Positions 1 to 8,276 of a stretch of DNA of 64,000 bases are shown here, in pieces. Below the pieces are notes generated by a model that saw only the letters and a list, made by a program, of their open reading frames with translations, was not told where the DNA came from and made no database searches. A program made the translations under genes and the position numbers. The stretch lies in NCBI GenBank assembly GCA_020637055.1, contig JACJWR010000003.1, positions 399,435-463,434 of the forward strand, in the 5' to 3' direction. This DNA comes from Actinomycetota bacterium. GTDB lineage: Bacteria > Actinomycetota > Actinomycetes > S36-B12 > UBA10799. Every line of letters begins with the position of its first letter. The first letter of the stretch is position 1.

Positions 1-410
1 ACCCGCCGGTCTGACCCGATATTGCTCGCCTTCCTGCTCGACGCCTATGACGTCGACTCAGCGCCTGCACCAAAGGCGGCGTGGCACCCGAACGGTGATG
101 CGCTTCGATCCGCGACTCGCAGTGAAGAGCCGTGCTGCCGGTGAGCCGGCACGCCGACCTCTCGCCGGTCGCCCGCGACCTCGCCGCGGAACTGCGTACT
201 CAGTGGAACGTGGACTTCGACGACGCCGGGCAGATCGGTCGTCGCTACCGCCGCCAGGACGAGATCGGTACGCCGTTCTGTGTCACCGTCGACTTCGACA
301 CCCTCGACGACAATGCGGTCACCGTCCGCGAGCGCGACACGATGCACCAGGAACGGGTGAGCCTGGACGCGGTCACGAGTTGGCTGGCTGATCGGTTGCC
401 CGCCAGTTGA
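1..410 (+). pseudogene. glyS: 3' end of glycyl-tRNA synthetase, reading frame broken by apparent indels
   Basis: From about 132 to the stop at 410 the frame reads the C-terminal anticodon-binding domain of a homodimeric (GlyQS-type) glycyl-tRNA synthetase, with segments like [20 protein letters not shown] and [19 protein letters not shown]. Upstream, the matching family segments lie in different frames: AGLTR (5-19), LLAFLLDAYDVDSAP (22-66), then GTRTVMRFDPRLA (about 81-120), then [12 protein letters not shown] (132-167). This needs three or four small insertions or deletions in about 130 bp. Because GlyRS is essential, sequencing or assembly error near the window start is the simplest explanation; true decay with a second copy elsewhere is the alternative. 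The 5' part of the gene lies outside the window. The stop overlaps the dusB start. Confidence 0.8.
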
Positions 411-1606
411 CCGGAGCGGCCGCCACCACGGAAACCCGGACGAGCGCACCACTGCGACTCGGCCGGTACACGCTGCCCGTTCCGGTCGTGCTCGCCCCCA
501 TGGCGGGTGTCACGAACCGGGCCTTTCGACGGTTGTGCCGGGAGCAGGGGGGCGGGTTGTTCGTCTCCGAGATGGTGACGAGCCGGGCATTGGTGGAACG
601 CAATGCCGAAACCTTGCGGATGTGCACGTTCGACTCCGATGAGCGACCGCGGAGCATCCAGCTCTACGGCGTCGATCCCGACACCGTGGCCGATGCGGTA
701 CGGATCGTGGTCGGTGAAGGCATGGCCGACCACATCGACCTCAACATGGGGTGCCCGGTGCCGAAAGTGACCCGCAAAGGCGGTGGTGCGGCGCTGCCCT
801 GGAAGGTCGACTTGTTCGAGGCCATCTGCAACGCCGCGGTAGGTGCCGCCGCAGACACGGCCAGAGCCGTCGGCGTCCCCGAACCCCCGGTGACGGTGAA
901 GATGCGCATGGGCATCGACGACGACCACCTCACCTACGTGCGGGCAGGTCATATCGCTGCAAGGGCCGGAATGGCCTGGGTGGCTCTGCATGCACGTACG
1001 GCGCAGCAGTCCTACAGCGGCACCGCCCGGTGGGAGGCCATCGCGACCCTGACCGAGGAGTTGCGGCCGTACGGCGTCGGAGTGCTGGGCAACGGTGACA
1101 TCTGGACTGCGGCCGATGCCGTGCGGATGGTCGAACAGACCGGTTGCTCCGGCGTCGTGGTCGGACGCGGCTGTCTCGGACGGCCGTGGCTGTTCAGTCA
1201 ACTCTCGGCCGCCTTCGAAGGTCGCCAGCCGCCGACGGATCCCGACTTGGGACAGGTCGTCGCGCTCATGCGCCGACACCTGGAGTTGCTTGCCGAGGTG
1301 CTCGGTGAGGAACGGGGGGCGCGCGACTTCCGCAAACACATCGCCTGGTACTTCAAAGGCTTCCGGGTGGCCCATCATGTGCGGGTCGGCCTGGCCAACG
1401 TCAGCGACCTCGCGGAGTTCGACCGCCTGACCGCCCAGATCGACCTGGATCAGGAATTCCCCGCCGACATGGCCGGCCGCCCCAGGGGCCGAACGTCGGG
1501 TGGCCGTCCGGTGAGCCTGCCCGCCGGATGGCTGGACAGCCCATTCACAGACGTGTCCCAACGCCAGACGGTGGCAGCCGCGGAGTGCTTCTCCTCAGGG
1601 GGGTAG
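407..1606 (+). CDS. dusB: tRNA-dihydrouridine synthase (DusB family)
   Basis: A 399-residue flavoenzyme that reduces uridine to dihydrouridine in tRNA D-loops using FMN and NADPH. Family motifs appear in order: the N-terminal FMN-binding segment [17 protein letters not shown], the catalytic-cysteine region [40 protein letters not shown], and GNGDI followed by GRGCLGRPW at the phosphate-binding end of the TIM barrel. The start is TTG at 407, overlapping the glyS stop (TTGA), which suggests translational coupling; the first internal ATG (500) would remove the FMN-binding strand. Neighbours glyS, dgt and dnaG match common actinobacterial gene order. The C-terminal 40 or so residues are variable and low-complexity. 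Confidence 0.95.
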   Translation: MTGAAATTETRTSAPLRLGRYTLPVPVVLAPMAGVTNRAFRRLCREQGGGLFVSEMVTSRALVERNAETLRMCTFDSDERPRSIQLYGVDPDTVADAVRIVVGEGMADHIDLNMGCPVPKVTRKGGGAALPWKVDLFEAICNAAVGAAADTARAVGVPEPPVTVKMRMGIDDDHLTYVRAGHIAARAGMAWVALHARTAQQSYSGTARWEAIATLTEELRPYGVGVLGNGDIWTAADAVRMVEQTGCSGVVVGRGCLGRPWLFSQLSAAFEGRQPPTDPDLGQVVALMRRHLELLAEVLGEERGARDFRKHIAWYFKGFRVAHHVRVGLANVSDLAEFDRLTAQIDLDQEFPADMAGRPRGRTSGGRPVSLPAGWLDSPFTDVSQRQTVAAAECFSSGG

Positions 1607-1704
1607 GATCGCCCCGGTAGGGGGATTCTTTTCTCGAATCATGTAAGTCTCGCGCGCGCCGGGGTTCGGCACTTGCGCCTCGGTGTCACAATGCAGGAGT
1701 GACC

Positions 1705-2394
1705 ATGTCGGCTGAGCTTGCACACGCGCACGCGGCGCGTGCCCGCAAGCATGCACCGCCGCCACCGCGGCGTGGCTGGGCGACCGCAGTGGGCCTACTG
1801 CTCGCCGCGCTGCTCCTGGTCGCCGCAGTCGTACCTTTCGCCGCCGCCGCGCATGTGGTGCGGATGTCGTCGAGTCAGGTCGCCACGGGCACGGATGCCA
1901 TCGTGGTGCTCGGGGCGGCGCAGTTCAACGGCACCCCGTCGCCGGTGTTCGCCAACCGGCTGGACCACGCGGCCGAGCTCTATCGGGACGGGGTTGCGCC
2001 GACCGTGATCACGGTCGGCGGGAACCAGCCCGGTGACCTCTACACCGAGGCCGAGGCGGGGAAGATGTACCTCGAGGAGTCCGGTGTTCCGGCGGAGAAC
2101 GTGATCGCCGTTCCTGCCGGAGAGGACACCCTGACCTCCCTTACGGCCGTCGCCGAGGAGATGGCCGATCGGGGTTGGTCGAGCATCACGGTGGTGAGCG
2201 ACCCCACCCACATGGCCCGGTCCTTGGCCATCGCCGATCGGCTCGGCATGGTGGCCCAGCCGAACGCCACCGAACTCGGCGATGGAGCCGACGTCACCGC
2301 CGAGTACGTCGCCCGGGAAACCGTGGGGTACCTGTACTTCGTGTTCGCGGGGCAATGGTCGGTGGACCGGATCATCCCGACTGCGGTCGGCTAG
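1705..2394 (+). CDS. YdcF/SanA-like DUF218 membrane protein
   Basis: A 229-residue protein with one N-terminal membrane segment (about residues 26-52, rich in L, A and V) followed by an extracytoplasmic DUF218 domain. The domain shows the family's DAIVVLGAAQFNG opening strand, TVITVGGN in the middle, and the late SITVVSDPTHMARS stretch. Members are thought to act at the cell envelope; some are linked to vancomycin resistance (SanA) or lipid-carrier handling, but the substrate is not established. ATG at 1705 is preferred over GTG at 1699 because AGGAG (1695-1699) sits 5 bases upstream of the ATG. The gene is separated from dusB by about 100 bp and may have its own promoter. Confidence 0.8.
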   Translation: MSAELAHAHAARARKHAPPPPRRGWATAVGLLLAALLLVAAVVPFAAAAHVVRMSSSQVATGTDAIVVLGAAQFNGTPSPVFANRLDHAAELYRDGVAPTVITVGGNQPGDLYTEAEAGKMYLEESGVPAENVIAVPAGEDTLTSLTAVAEEMADRGWSSITVVSDPTHMARSLAIADRLGMVAQPNATELGDGADVTAEYVARETVGYLYFVFAGQWSVDRIIPTAVG

Positions 2395-2420
2395 TCGAAC
2401 CCCACCTGGCGACCGCCGGT

Positions 2421-3644
2421 ATGCGGACCTCTGAATATTCGTCGGCGGATGCCGAGCGGCGTGCGCCGGAGCGGCCGAAACGACCTGTGCGCGATCCCTT
2501 CCGCCGGGACCGGGCGCGGGTGCTGCACAGTTGGGCGTTGCGCCGCCTGGCCGACAAGACCCAGGTGCTGCTCCCGGGGGAGTCCGATTTCCCACGCACC
2601 AGGCTGACTCACACCCTGGAAGTGTCCCAGGTCGCCCGCGAGATGGGTGATGAACTCGGCTGCGACCCGGATATCGTCGACACCGCCGGCCTCTGCCACG
2701 ATCTCGGCCATCCGCCGTTCGGACACAACGGGGAGTCCGCGCTCGATTCGGTGGCGGCCGCCATCGGTGGCTTCGAGGGCAACGCGCAGAGCTTCCGGGT
2801 GCTCACGAGGTTGGAGCCCAAGGTCATTGTGAAGGGTCGGTCGATGGGGCTCAACCTCACCCGTGCCTCGCTCGACGCCATGCTCAAGTACCCGTGGTTC
2901 CGGCGTCCCGATTCGGTGAAGTTCAACGCCTACGCCGACGACGCCGAGGCCTTCGAATGGGTCCGTCGGGGGGCGCCGGTCGGCCGCCCGAGTCTGGAAG
3001 CCCAAGTGATGGATTGGGCCGATGACGTGGCCTACTCCGTGCACGACGTGGAGGATGCGCTCTATTCGGGATTCATTTCGCCGGAGCAGTTGCAGCCGGG
3101 GCCGGAGATGGAGCGCGTTGTCGCGGTGGCGGCCGAGCAGTCGGGCCCCGAGGTGGATGTGGCAGATGTGGTGCAGGCGCACGCCCGTCTGCGCGCCCTG
3201 CCCCAGTGGCCGACGGCGTTCGACCACACCTCGTCATCGTTGGCCGCCCTGAAGGCGTTCACCAGCACCATGATCGGCCGACTCTCGGCCGCTGCGGTCG
3301 ATCACACCCTGGCGGCGGCCGCGGGTGGTCCGGTGGCCAGGTACCAGGCTGATCTGGTGGTGCCGCGGGAGCAGCGGGCGGAGGTCGCGCTGCTGAAGGC
3401 TGTCTCCAGCCACTTCGTCTTCAACCGACCCGGGGTGAGCCCGTTGTACGACGATCAGCGCGCGTTGCTCATCGATCTTGTCTCCGTCCTCAGAGAAGGG
3501 GCGCCGGATGCGCTGCATCCGATGTTCGCCGAACTCTGGCGGGAGGCACCGGGTGAGGAGGCGAGGTTCCGGGTGGTGATCGATCAAGTCGCCTCCTTGA
3601 CCGATGTCTCCGCTGTGCGTTGGCACCGACGCCTGGTCGGCTGA
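2421..3644 (+). CDS. dgt: deoxyguanosinetriphosphate triphosphohydrolase-like protein
   Basis: An HD-superfamily dNTP triphosphohydrolase of 407 residues that releases tripolyphosphate from dGTP or other dNTPs. Diagnostic motifs are LHSWALRRLADKTQV near the N terminus, the first metal-binding histidine in RLTHTLEVSQVA, the HD pair in LCHDLGHPPFGHNGE, and the late aspartate in VMDWADDVAYSVHDVEDA. The reading frame is open far upstream, but homology starts just after ATG 2421, so that start is used. No strong ribosome site precedes it. The gene lies 19 bp before dnaG, the conserved dgt-dnaG pairing of Actinobacteria, which links nucleotide-pool control with replication priming. Confidence 0.93.
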   Translation: MRTSEYSSADAERRAPERPKRPVRDPFRRDRARVLHSWALRRLADKTQVLLPGESDFPRTRLTHTLEVSQVAREMGDELGCDPDIVDTAGLCHDLGHPPFGHNGESALDSVAAAIGGFEGNAQSFRVLTRLEPKVIVKGRSMGLNLTRASLDAMLKYPWFRRPDSVKFNAYADDAEAFEWVRRGAPVGRPSLEAQVMDWADDVAYSVHDVEDALYSGFISPEQLQPGPEMERVVAVAAEQSGPEVDVADVVQAHARLRALPQWPTAFDHTSSSLAALKAFTSTMIGRLSAAAVDHTLAAAAGGPVARYQADLVVPREQRAEVALLKAVSSHFVFNRPGVSPLYDDQRALLIDLVSVLREGAPDALHPMFAELWREAPGEEARFRVVIDQVASLTDVSAVRWHRRLVG

Positions 3645-3663
3645 TCGACGTAGGATCGTTGCC

Positions 3664-5541
3664 GTGGCCAAGATTCGCGCCGAAGACATCGGGGAGGTGC
3701 GCGAGCGCGCCCGGATCGATGAGGTCGTGGCACAGACGGTCGCGCTCAAACCGGCCGGCGGAGGTTCGTTCAAGGGACTGTGCCCTTTCCACGACGAGCG
3801 TAGTCCCAGTTTCCACGTCAGTCCCTCAAAAGGCCTGTGGTACTGCTTCGGCTGCGGTGAGGGCGGCGACACGATCGATTTCCTCATGCGAGTCGAGGCG
3901 TTGTCTTTCGCGGAGGCGGTCGAGAAACTGGCCGGGCAGTTCGGGGTGGAACTGCACTACGAGGAGGGTTCCGCTGCGCCGGGCCGGCAGCAGGGGCAGC
4001 GCACCAGGCTGGTCGCCGTCAACACCGCGGCGGCCGAATTCTTCGTGCGTCAGTTGGCCGGCGACGAGGCGGGTCCGGCGCGGGAATTCTTGGCGAGTCG
4101 GGGGTTCGACGAGCAGGCCGTGCGCCACTTCGGGGTTGGCTATGCGCCGCGCTCCTGGGACGCCCTGACCAAGGTGCTGCGCGGCCGCGGTTTCCGGGAG
4201 GACGAGCTTCTCGCCGCGGGGGTCGTGAGCCAGGGCAACCGAGGCGTCTACGACAGGTTCCGGGGGAGGGTGATCTGGCCGATTCGTGACCTCTCCGCCG
4301 ACGTTGTGGGTTTTGGTGCCAGAAGACTCTTCGACGACGATCAAGGCCCGAAGTACCTCAATACGCCGGAGACCCCGCTCTACAAGAAGTCGCGGGTGCT
4401 CTATGGGCTCGACCTGGCTCGGCAAGCGATCGCGAAGGGGCAGCAGGCGGTCCTGGTGGAGGGCTACACCGACGTCATGGCCTGCCATCTGGCGGGCGTG
4501 ACCACCGCGGTGGCGACGTGTGGCACGTCGTTCGGCGAGGACCACGTGAAGGTGCTGCGACGGCTGCTCATGGATGACGACGCCATGCGGGGTGAAGTCA
4601 TCTTCACTTTCGACGGCGACGCCGCGGGGCGCAAGGCGGCGCTTCGCGCCTTCGGTACCGATCAGTCGTTCGTCGCGCAGACGTACGTGGCCGTGCAGCC
4701 GGATGGGCTCGATCCGTGCGATGCCCGACTCGCCGGCGGTGACGAAGCTGTTCGGGCTCTGGTCGCAGGCCGGGTGCCGATGTTCGAGTTCGCCATCCGA
4801 GCTGCCTTGGAGGACCACAACCTGGATCAGGCCGAAGGTCGGGTCGCCGCCCTTCGGGCCACCGCACCGATGGTGCAGAGCATGCGCGACGTTGCCCTGC
4901 GTGACGAATACGCCGCCCGACTCGCGGGTTGGCTGGGCATGGAGCAATCCAGGGTGGCGTCGGCCGTCCGCCAAGCCGGTGCCAAGGCGAATCGGCAGCA
5001 CCGTCCGCCGCCGTCGGAGGTATCGGAACCCCGACGACCGCCAGCCGACACCGATGCGCCGGCCGACCCGCGGGTGGAGCGTCAGGCTGTCCAGGTGATG
5101 CTGCAACGACCCGACCTGGTGTGGGAGTGGGTGGCCGCCACCGAGGACTCCGCCTTCGTCGACTCCGCCTGCGCGGCCGTGTTCCGAGCGGTCAGGGAAG
5201 CCGGGGAGCCGGAGGGGGACGACGAGGCCGCACTGAGGGGGTGGCTCGACCGTGTCCTCGCGGCCGCCGATGATGACCGGGTGCGGTTGGAGATCCGGCG
5301 CTGGTCCGTCCTCACCCTCCCGATCTCGAACGGGGTCGACCCGGCTGCGTACGCCCAAGGTGTGATGGCGAGACTGCACGAACTCGACGTCACCCGCCGG
5401 ATCGCACCGCTGAAAGGTCGGCTGGCAAGGCTCGACGTGGTCAAGGAGTCCGAGCAGTTCGCCGACTTGATGGCCCAATTGATGGACCTGGAGAACTACC
5501 GGCGGGAACTGGGCGAACTGGCCATAGGGGAGGCGCCGTGA
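3664..5541 (+). CDS. dnaG: DNA primase DnaG
   Basis: The 625-residue replicative primase that lays RNA primers for chromosome replication. An N-terminal CHC2 zinc finger is clear (CPFHDERSPSFHV, then YCFGCGEGGD). The catalytic core follows, with a TOPRIM domain showing the glutamate in VLVEGYTDVMA and the DGD motif in FTFDGDAAGRKAA. The C-terminal part (about residues 430-625) is the helicase-binding region with a proline-rich linker. GTG at 3664 is chosen because homology begins at the following residues; the frame is open 60 bases further upstream without similarity. The stop overlaps the next start by four bases (GTGA). Confidence 0.97.
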   Translation: MAKIRAEDIGEVRERARIDEVVAQTVALKPAGGGSFKGLCPFHDERSPSFHVSPSKGLWYCFGCGEGGDTIDFLMRVEALSFAEAVEKLAGQFGVELHYEEGSAAPGRQQGQRTRLVAVNTAAAEFFVRQLAGDEAGPAREFLASRGFDEQAVRHFGVGYAPRSWDALTKVLRGRGFREDELLAAGVVSQGNRGVYDRFRGRVIWPIRDLSADVVGFGARRLFDDDQGPKYLNTPETPLYKKSRVLYGLDLARQAIAKGQQAVLVEGYTDVMACHLAGVTTAVATCGTSFGEDHVKVLRRLLMDDDAMRGEVIFTFDGDAAGRKAALRAFGTDQSFVAQTYVAVQPDGLDPCDARLAGGDEAVRALVAGRVPMFEFAIRAALEDHNLDQAEGRVAALRATAPMVQSMRDVALRDEYAARLAGWLGMEQSRVASAVRQAGAKANRQHRPPPSEVSEPRRPPADTDAPADPRVERQAVQVMLQRPDLVWEWVAATEDSAFVDSACAAVFRAVREAGEPEGDDEAALRGWLDRVLAAADDDRVRLEIRRWSVLTLPISNGVDPAAYAQGVMARLHELDVTRRIAPLKGRLARLDVVKESEQFADLMAQLMDLENYRRELGELAIGEAP

Positions 5542-6020
5542 AGTTGTTCAACCGACCGCCCGTCGAAGTGTCGAGTCTGCTCGAGCGCGGTGAGCGGGCC
5601 TTGGCCTGGGCCGAGACCTCAGATGGTGGATGGCTGGTCGCGACCGGGACCCGGCTCTGCGGCTCGGGTCCGACGTTGGACTACCGATGGGTGTCGGTCC
5701 TCGGAGCCTCGTGGGATCCGCCCGTGCTGGAACTCAAGATCTGGACGCCGCAAGGGGTGGACACCTCCGCCCTCACCATCCCGCAGGCCGGAGTCCTGCC
5801 ACAAGTCATCCGCGAACGAATCATGCAGTCCCTGGTGGTGCAGCGCCACGTGGCGCTGTCCGGGAAGAAGGGGGTCAGATTCCTCGCCCGGCGGGATCCG
5901 GAGACGGATCTGGTGACTTGGCAGACGGTGCTCGACGCGGGGGTAGACGCCTCCGACCCGGTGGTCGCAGCCCGGATCGCGGAGTCGCTGGCGGTGCTGC
6001 GCGAGGCCTACGGCGTGTAG
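5538..6020 (+). CDS. conserved hypothetical protein coupled to dnaG
   Basis: A 160-residue soluble protein with no signal peptide or membrane segment. I recognise it only as a type of small protein often found directly after dnaG in Actinobacteria; no catalytic motif is visible. It starts at GTG 5538 inside the dnaG stop codon, so it is almost certainly co-translated with primase. The middle of the protein alternates short beta-strand-like segments (YRWVSVLGASW, VLELKIWTP) and is followed by a basic stretch with RERIMQSLVVQRHVAL and KKGVRFLARRD. A role linked to replication or the tRNA/nucleotide operon is inference from position only. Confidence 0.75.
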   Translation: MKLFNRPPVEVSSLLERGERALAWAETSDGGWLVATGTRLCGSGPTLDYRWVSVLGASWDPPVLELKIWTPQGVDTSALTIPQAGVLPQVIRERIMQSLVVQRHVALSGKKGVRFLARRDPETDLVTWQTVLDAGVDASDPVVAARIAESLAVLREAYGV

Positions 6021-6098
6021 CGCGCCTCCGGCGGCAGCGTCGGGTATGGTCGAAAGACTTGACGTCGGTGTCATTTCAGGGACGTGGAGGTCGTTGAC

Positions 6099-6872
6099 GT
6101 GCATGTGGCCGTAGGAATCGTGGCAGGCACTGCGATTCGGGGAGTGGCCGCAAACGTCATGATGCGGCCAGTGCTCGAGCGTCACCCCGACGCCTTCCTC
6201 ATCACCCTTGCCAACTACGGCGTCACCCTGCCGCTGCACCGATCACAGGAACACCTCGGCGCAGACATCGCCAGGTCGTTGGCGGAGCAGGGCAAGCCAC
6301 CGGGAACCCCGATCGTGTTGGTCGGACACTCCCAAGGTGGTTTGGCAGTCCTGCGCTACACCGCCGACCATCCCGATCAGGTGGCGGCAGTGTTCAGCAT
6401 CGGATCCCCCTGGAACGGCGCCGTGAGCGCCGGACGGGTGAGCCGTCTCTTCGGCGGCCGACTGACTCCGGCGCTGCGGGACATGTCGGCCGGGTCGAGG
6501 TTCCTCACCTCGCTGCACGCGGATCTGCCGGAGGTGGCCGATCGGGTGCACAACATCTACAGCACCCATGAGCTCTTCATCCGGCCCTATGTGGACGCCC
6601 ACATCGACGTTCCAGGGGTGTCGAACACGCTCATCGCAACGGAGGAGGAACACCTTCGGCACCTGCAGATGTACCCGGACCTTGCCCTCGACGACATCAT
6701 CCTGGGCCGGGTCAACCACCTCAACGAGATGCACTCGCCAGAGGTCAGGCAGAAGATCTGGGTGAAGGTGAACGAACTCAACGCCGCCTTGTCCGCCCGC
6801 GGGGCCGCCGGCCCTTCGCCGCGATCCTCCCAGCTCCCGCGCCGGGATTCGAACCTGGAACCGTCCGATTAG
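6099..6872 (+). CDS. alpha/beta-hydrolase (lipase-like), 3' end rewritten by tRNA-derived DNA
   Basis: A 257-residue alpha/beta-hydrolase. The nucleophile elbow is GHSQGG (preceded by PIVLV), followed by an AVFSIGSPWNG strand typical of triacylglycerol-lipase or GPI-inositol-deacylase-like folds; a late histidine (RVNHLNEMH) could complete the triad. No signal peptide is visible. GTG 6099 is preferred because GGAGG (6086-6090) lies 8 bases upstream; earlier in-frame GTG 6084 is possible. The last dozen residues (PRRDSNLEPSD) and the stop are encoded by a reversed piece of tRNA-Asn (6833-6871), so the natural C terminus has been replaced or extended by recombination. The substrate is unknown. 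Confidence 0.78.
   Translation: MHVAVGIVAGTAIRGVAANVMMRPVLERHPDAFLITLANYGVTLPLHRSQEHLGADIARSLAEQGKPPGTPIVLVGHSQGGLAVLRYTADHPDQVAAVFSIGSPWNGAVSAGRVSRLFGGRLTPALRDMSAGSRFLTSLHADLPEVADRVHNIYSTHELFIRPYVDAHIDVPGVSNTLIATEEEHLRHLQMYPDLALDDIILGRVNHLNEMHSPEVRQKIWVKVNELNAALSARGAAGPSPRSSQLPRRDSNLEPSD
6833..6871 (-). repeat. 39-bp inverted fragment of tRNA-Asn (3' half), recombination scar
   Basis: Read on the minus strand, these 39 bases are identical to positions 16366-16404 of the intact tRNA-Asn gene: from the last anticodon base through the T arm and acceptor stem to the first C of CCA. The 5' half of the tRNA is missing. Identity stops at the anticodon loop, a common crossover point of tyrosine recombinases, so this looks like an attachment-site scar. 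The copy is inverted relative to tRNA-Asn, so simple integration between the two does not explain it. Confidence 0.9.
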
Positions 6873-6970
6873 GTCACATTAGGCCGGAGGGGTGGACTTC
6901 TGTCCACCGTCGGCGCAGATGGGATCGATCGGGGTGGTAGGAGGGGTGCGGTACTCCATAGCCTCAAAGC

Positions 6971-7114
6971 ATGATTATCAAATACCCGCACGAGCCGGAG
7001 AAGAACCAGTGGTCAACGCCTCGACTCACCGTCCTGGGTGCCGGTGCCGGCGTCGCGGGGGGCAAGGTGTTCGATAAAGACGAAACCGATTTCATCCCCA
7101 ACGGACCCTCGTAG
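6971..7114 (+). CDS. 47-residue peptide with a lasso/RiPP-type leader motif
   Basis: The small ORF starts at ATG 6971 and follows an in-frame stop at 6959. Its middle contains WSTPRLTVLG, which fits the leader pattern [Y/W]-x2-P-x-L-x3-G recognised by RRE domains in lasso-peptide and related RiPP pathways. It is followed by a small-residue stretch (AGAGVAGG) and an acidic tail ending FIPNGPS. No good Shine-Dalgarno is present; TAGCCT (6959-6964) could be a -10 box giving a leaderless message. No maturation genes (B, C or transporter) are seen in this window, so it is orphan here. It could also be chance coding in a poorly conserved stretch. Confidence 0.4.
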   Translation: MIIKYPHEPEKNQWSTPRLTVLGAGAGVAGGKVFDKDETDFIPNGPS

Positions 7115-7442
7115 AGGGTCACGATCCGTACTGCCTGTGGCTAGCCCAACCGGGCTGTCAGGTGCACCCCGATCATGGTGAGGCCGCGCCCACATGTGCA
7201 GGTGGCGGCGGTGGCCGCCCAAGCAGTGGCTGGCGGCAGTTCACTTCAGTATCCAAAGGACTAGCCGCAGGGATTGGACATGCCTGGAGCCAAAGAGGTG
7301 GTCTTGGGGTCGATGCCGGAGGTCAGAGCGAACGCGACGATGAGCGCGGTGCTGTAGGTCGAGTCATACGCCTTCTTGGGTGTAAGACCTGGGTGTAAGA
7401 CCATCTGCTGTCAAGATTCGGACCTTTGAAACCGCCCCTGAG
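7115..7442. other. non-coding or decayed stretch between the small ORF and the element
   Basis: No convincing gene is seen. A short hairpin (AGCCC / GGGCT around 7143-7156) follows the small ORF and could end its transcript. A 25-codon open stretch at 7279-7356 starts with ATG but matches nothing I recognise. The bases just before 7443 still resemble those before the right-hand attachment site, with several mismatches, as expected for host sequence flanking a duplicated target. Confidence 0.4.
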
Positions 7443-7489
7443 CTGCGCTAACAGTAGGGCGGGTGGGACTCGAACCCACGACCTGCCGG
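7443..7489 (-). repeat. attachment site, distal copy (attL by position)
   Basis: Identical to 16117-16163 except at 7481 (A versus G). Bases 7443-7480 match exactly. The copy contains the T arm and 3' acceptor strand of tRNA-Met, plus 12 downstream bases, but not the anticodon loop or the 5' half. It therefore marks the far end of the integrated element and is not a functional tRNA. Confidence 0.92.
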
Positions 7490-7617
7490 GTCAAGGCGCA
7501 GTGTTTCTAGACGTATCCTGATGTATCCGCAGTGGGTTGCGATCCAACCGCTGACCAGGGCAAACAGTGTCCGAGTGAGTCTGCGCGTCTCAGGACGTGA
7601 AGTCGGCGCGGAATGCA

Positions 7618-7635
7618 GGAGTCCTGTAGGACTCC
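7618..7635. terminator. hairpin downstream of the ParB-like locus
   Basis: Perfect 8-bp stem (GGAGTCCT / AGGACTCC) with a 2-base loop. It lies about 30 bp past the stop of the leftward ParB-like frame at 7667 and probably ends the leftward element transcript. There is no clear U-tract. Confidence 0.5.
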
Positions 7636-7666
7636 CTGTAATCCGACCGCAGGTGGCATTCCGACA

Positions 7667-8214
7667 TCACCGCCGTTCGTCCTCGCGCCACTTCCGCAGC
7701 GTGGTGCGCGAGATTCCCGCCAGCCGGGCCGCCTCGACCTCCGACAGCGCCCCCCGGCGCACAGCGGACAGCACCACCCGGCGCAGGTCATCTTGCTCAC
7801 GGTCGTAGCGTTGCCGGGCCTTGGCGGTGCGCTTGGCGTTGGCGCTGATGGTGCCGTCGATGACTTGCTGCGCCAGTTTTGGGTCATCGCGTTTCAGTCG
7901 GGCGATGATGTAGCCCGCATCGTGCTCACGCCTCAAGTTGGTAATACCAACTTGCCCTGTCCGGTCCCCGCCGTGTTCGGCTGCCGGGGCGATGTCCTCG
8001 GCGAGCATCCGACGCACCGTTGCCGCAGCGGCCTTGAAGTGGGGTTGGTATTACCAACCCCTGCCTTGCTGTGTTGGTTGGTGCCGTTCTTGGCTGCCGG
8101 GGTGATATCCACCACCTGGGTGAGGATTTCGGCGGCACGTTCGGGGCCGTCCGATTTGATGATCGCCGCAACCTCACGCGCCTGACGAGCGTTCGAGATG
8201 GGAACCGGTGACAT
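7667..8214 (-). pseudogene. ParB-like/HTH protein, C-terminal part, split by a one-base frameshift
   Basis: Two minus-strand frames join into one sensible protein if one base is added in the short G-run at 8041-8044. The upstream frame (8214 leftward) reads SPVPISNARQAREVAAIIK and DGPERAAEILTQV up to VGNTNP. The downstream frame (7667-8017 and a little upstream) continues HFKAAAATVRRMLAEDI, RLKRDDPKLAQQVIDG and ends in a helix-turn-helix, LSEVEAARLAGISRTTLRKW. The RLKRDDP..VIDG segment resembles plasmid and phage proteins of the ParB-like or replication-control type. As written the gene is broken; sequencing error at the homopolymer is possible. Palindromes occur at both linkers (7934-7954, 8041-8061). 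Confidence 0.6.
8113..8186 (-). repeat. 74-bp direct repeat, copy 1 (AREVAAIIK module)
   Basis: Near-identical to 8486-8559, offset 373 bp, same orientation, with only a few substitutions. On the minus strand it encodes QAREVAAIIK, DGPERAAEILTQV. The high identity points to recent duplication inside the ParB-like locus. Confidence 0.85.
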
Positions 8215-8221
8215 GTCACCG
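8206..8221. repeat. perfect 16-bp palindrome CGGTGACATGTCACCG
   Basis: One of a set of palindromes at linker positions in the ParB-like locus. It forms the left boundary of the inverted module at 8277-8396 and encodes GDMSP on the minus strand. Confidence 0.85.
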
Positions 8222-8276
8222 ATCGCGGTAGCAGCGCTGGCAGCAGTGATGAACTCCCGAGCGCGGCGATCATCAA

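Noticed and set aside
245..1561. Long open frame (438 codons) on the strand opposite dusB
   Set aside because: It lies entirely antisense to a well-supported gene, has Arg/His-rich shadow composition typical of GC-rich DNA, and shows no family motif.
7162..7398. 78-codon plus-strand frame between the small ORF and the element
   Set aside because: Gly/Arg-rich, no motif, no ribosome site; likely chance.
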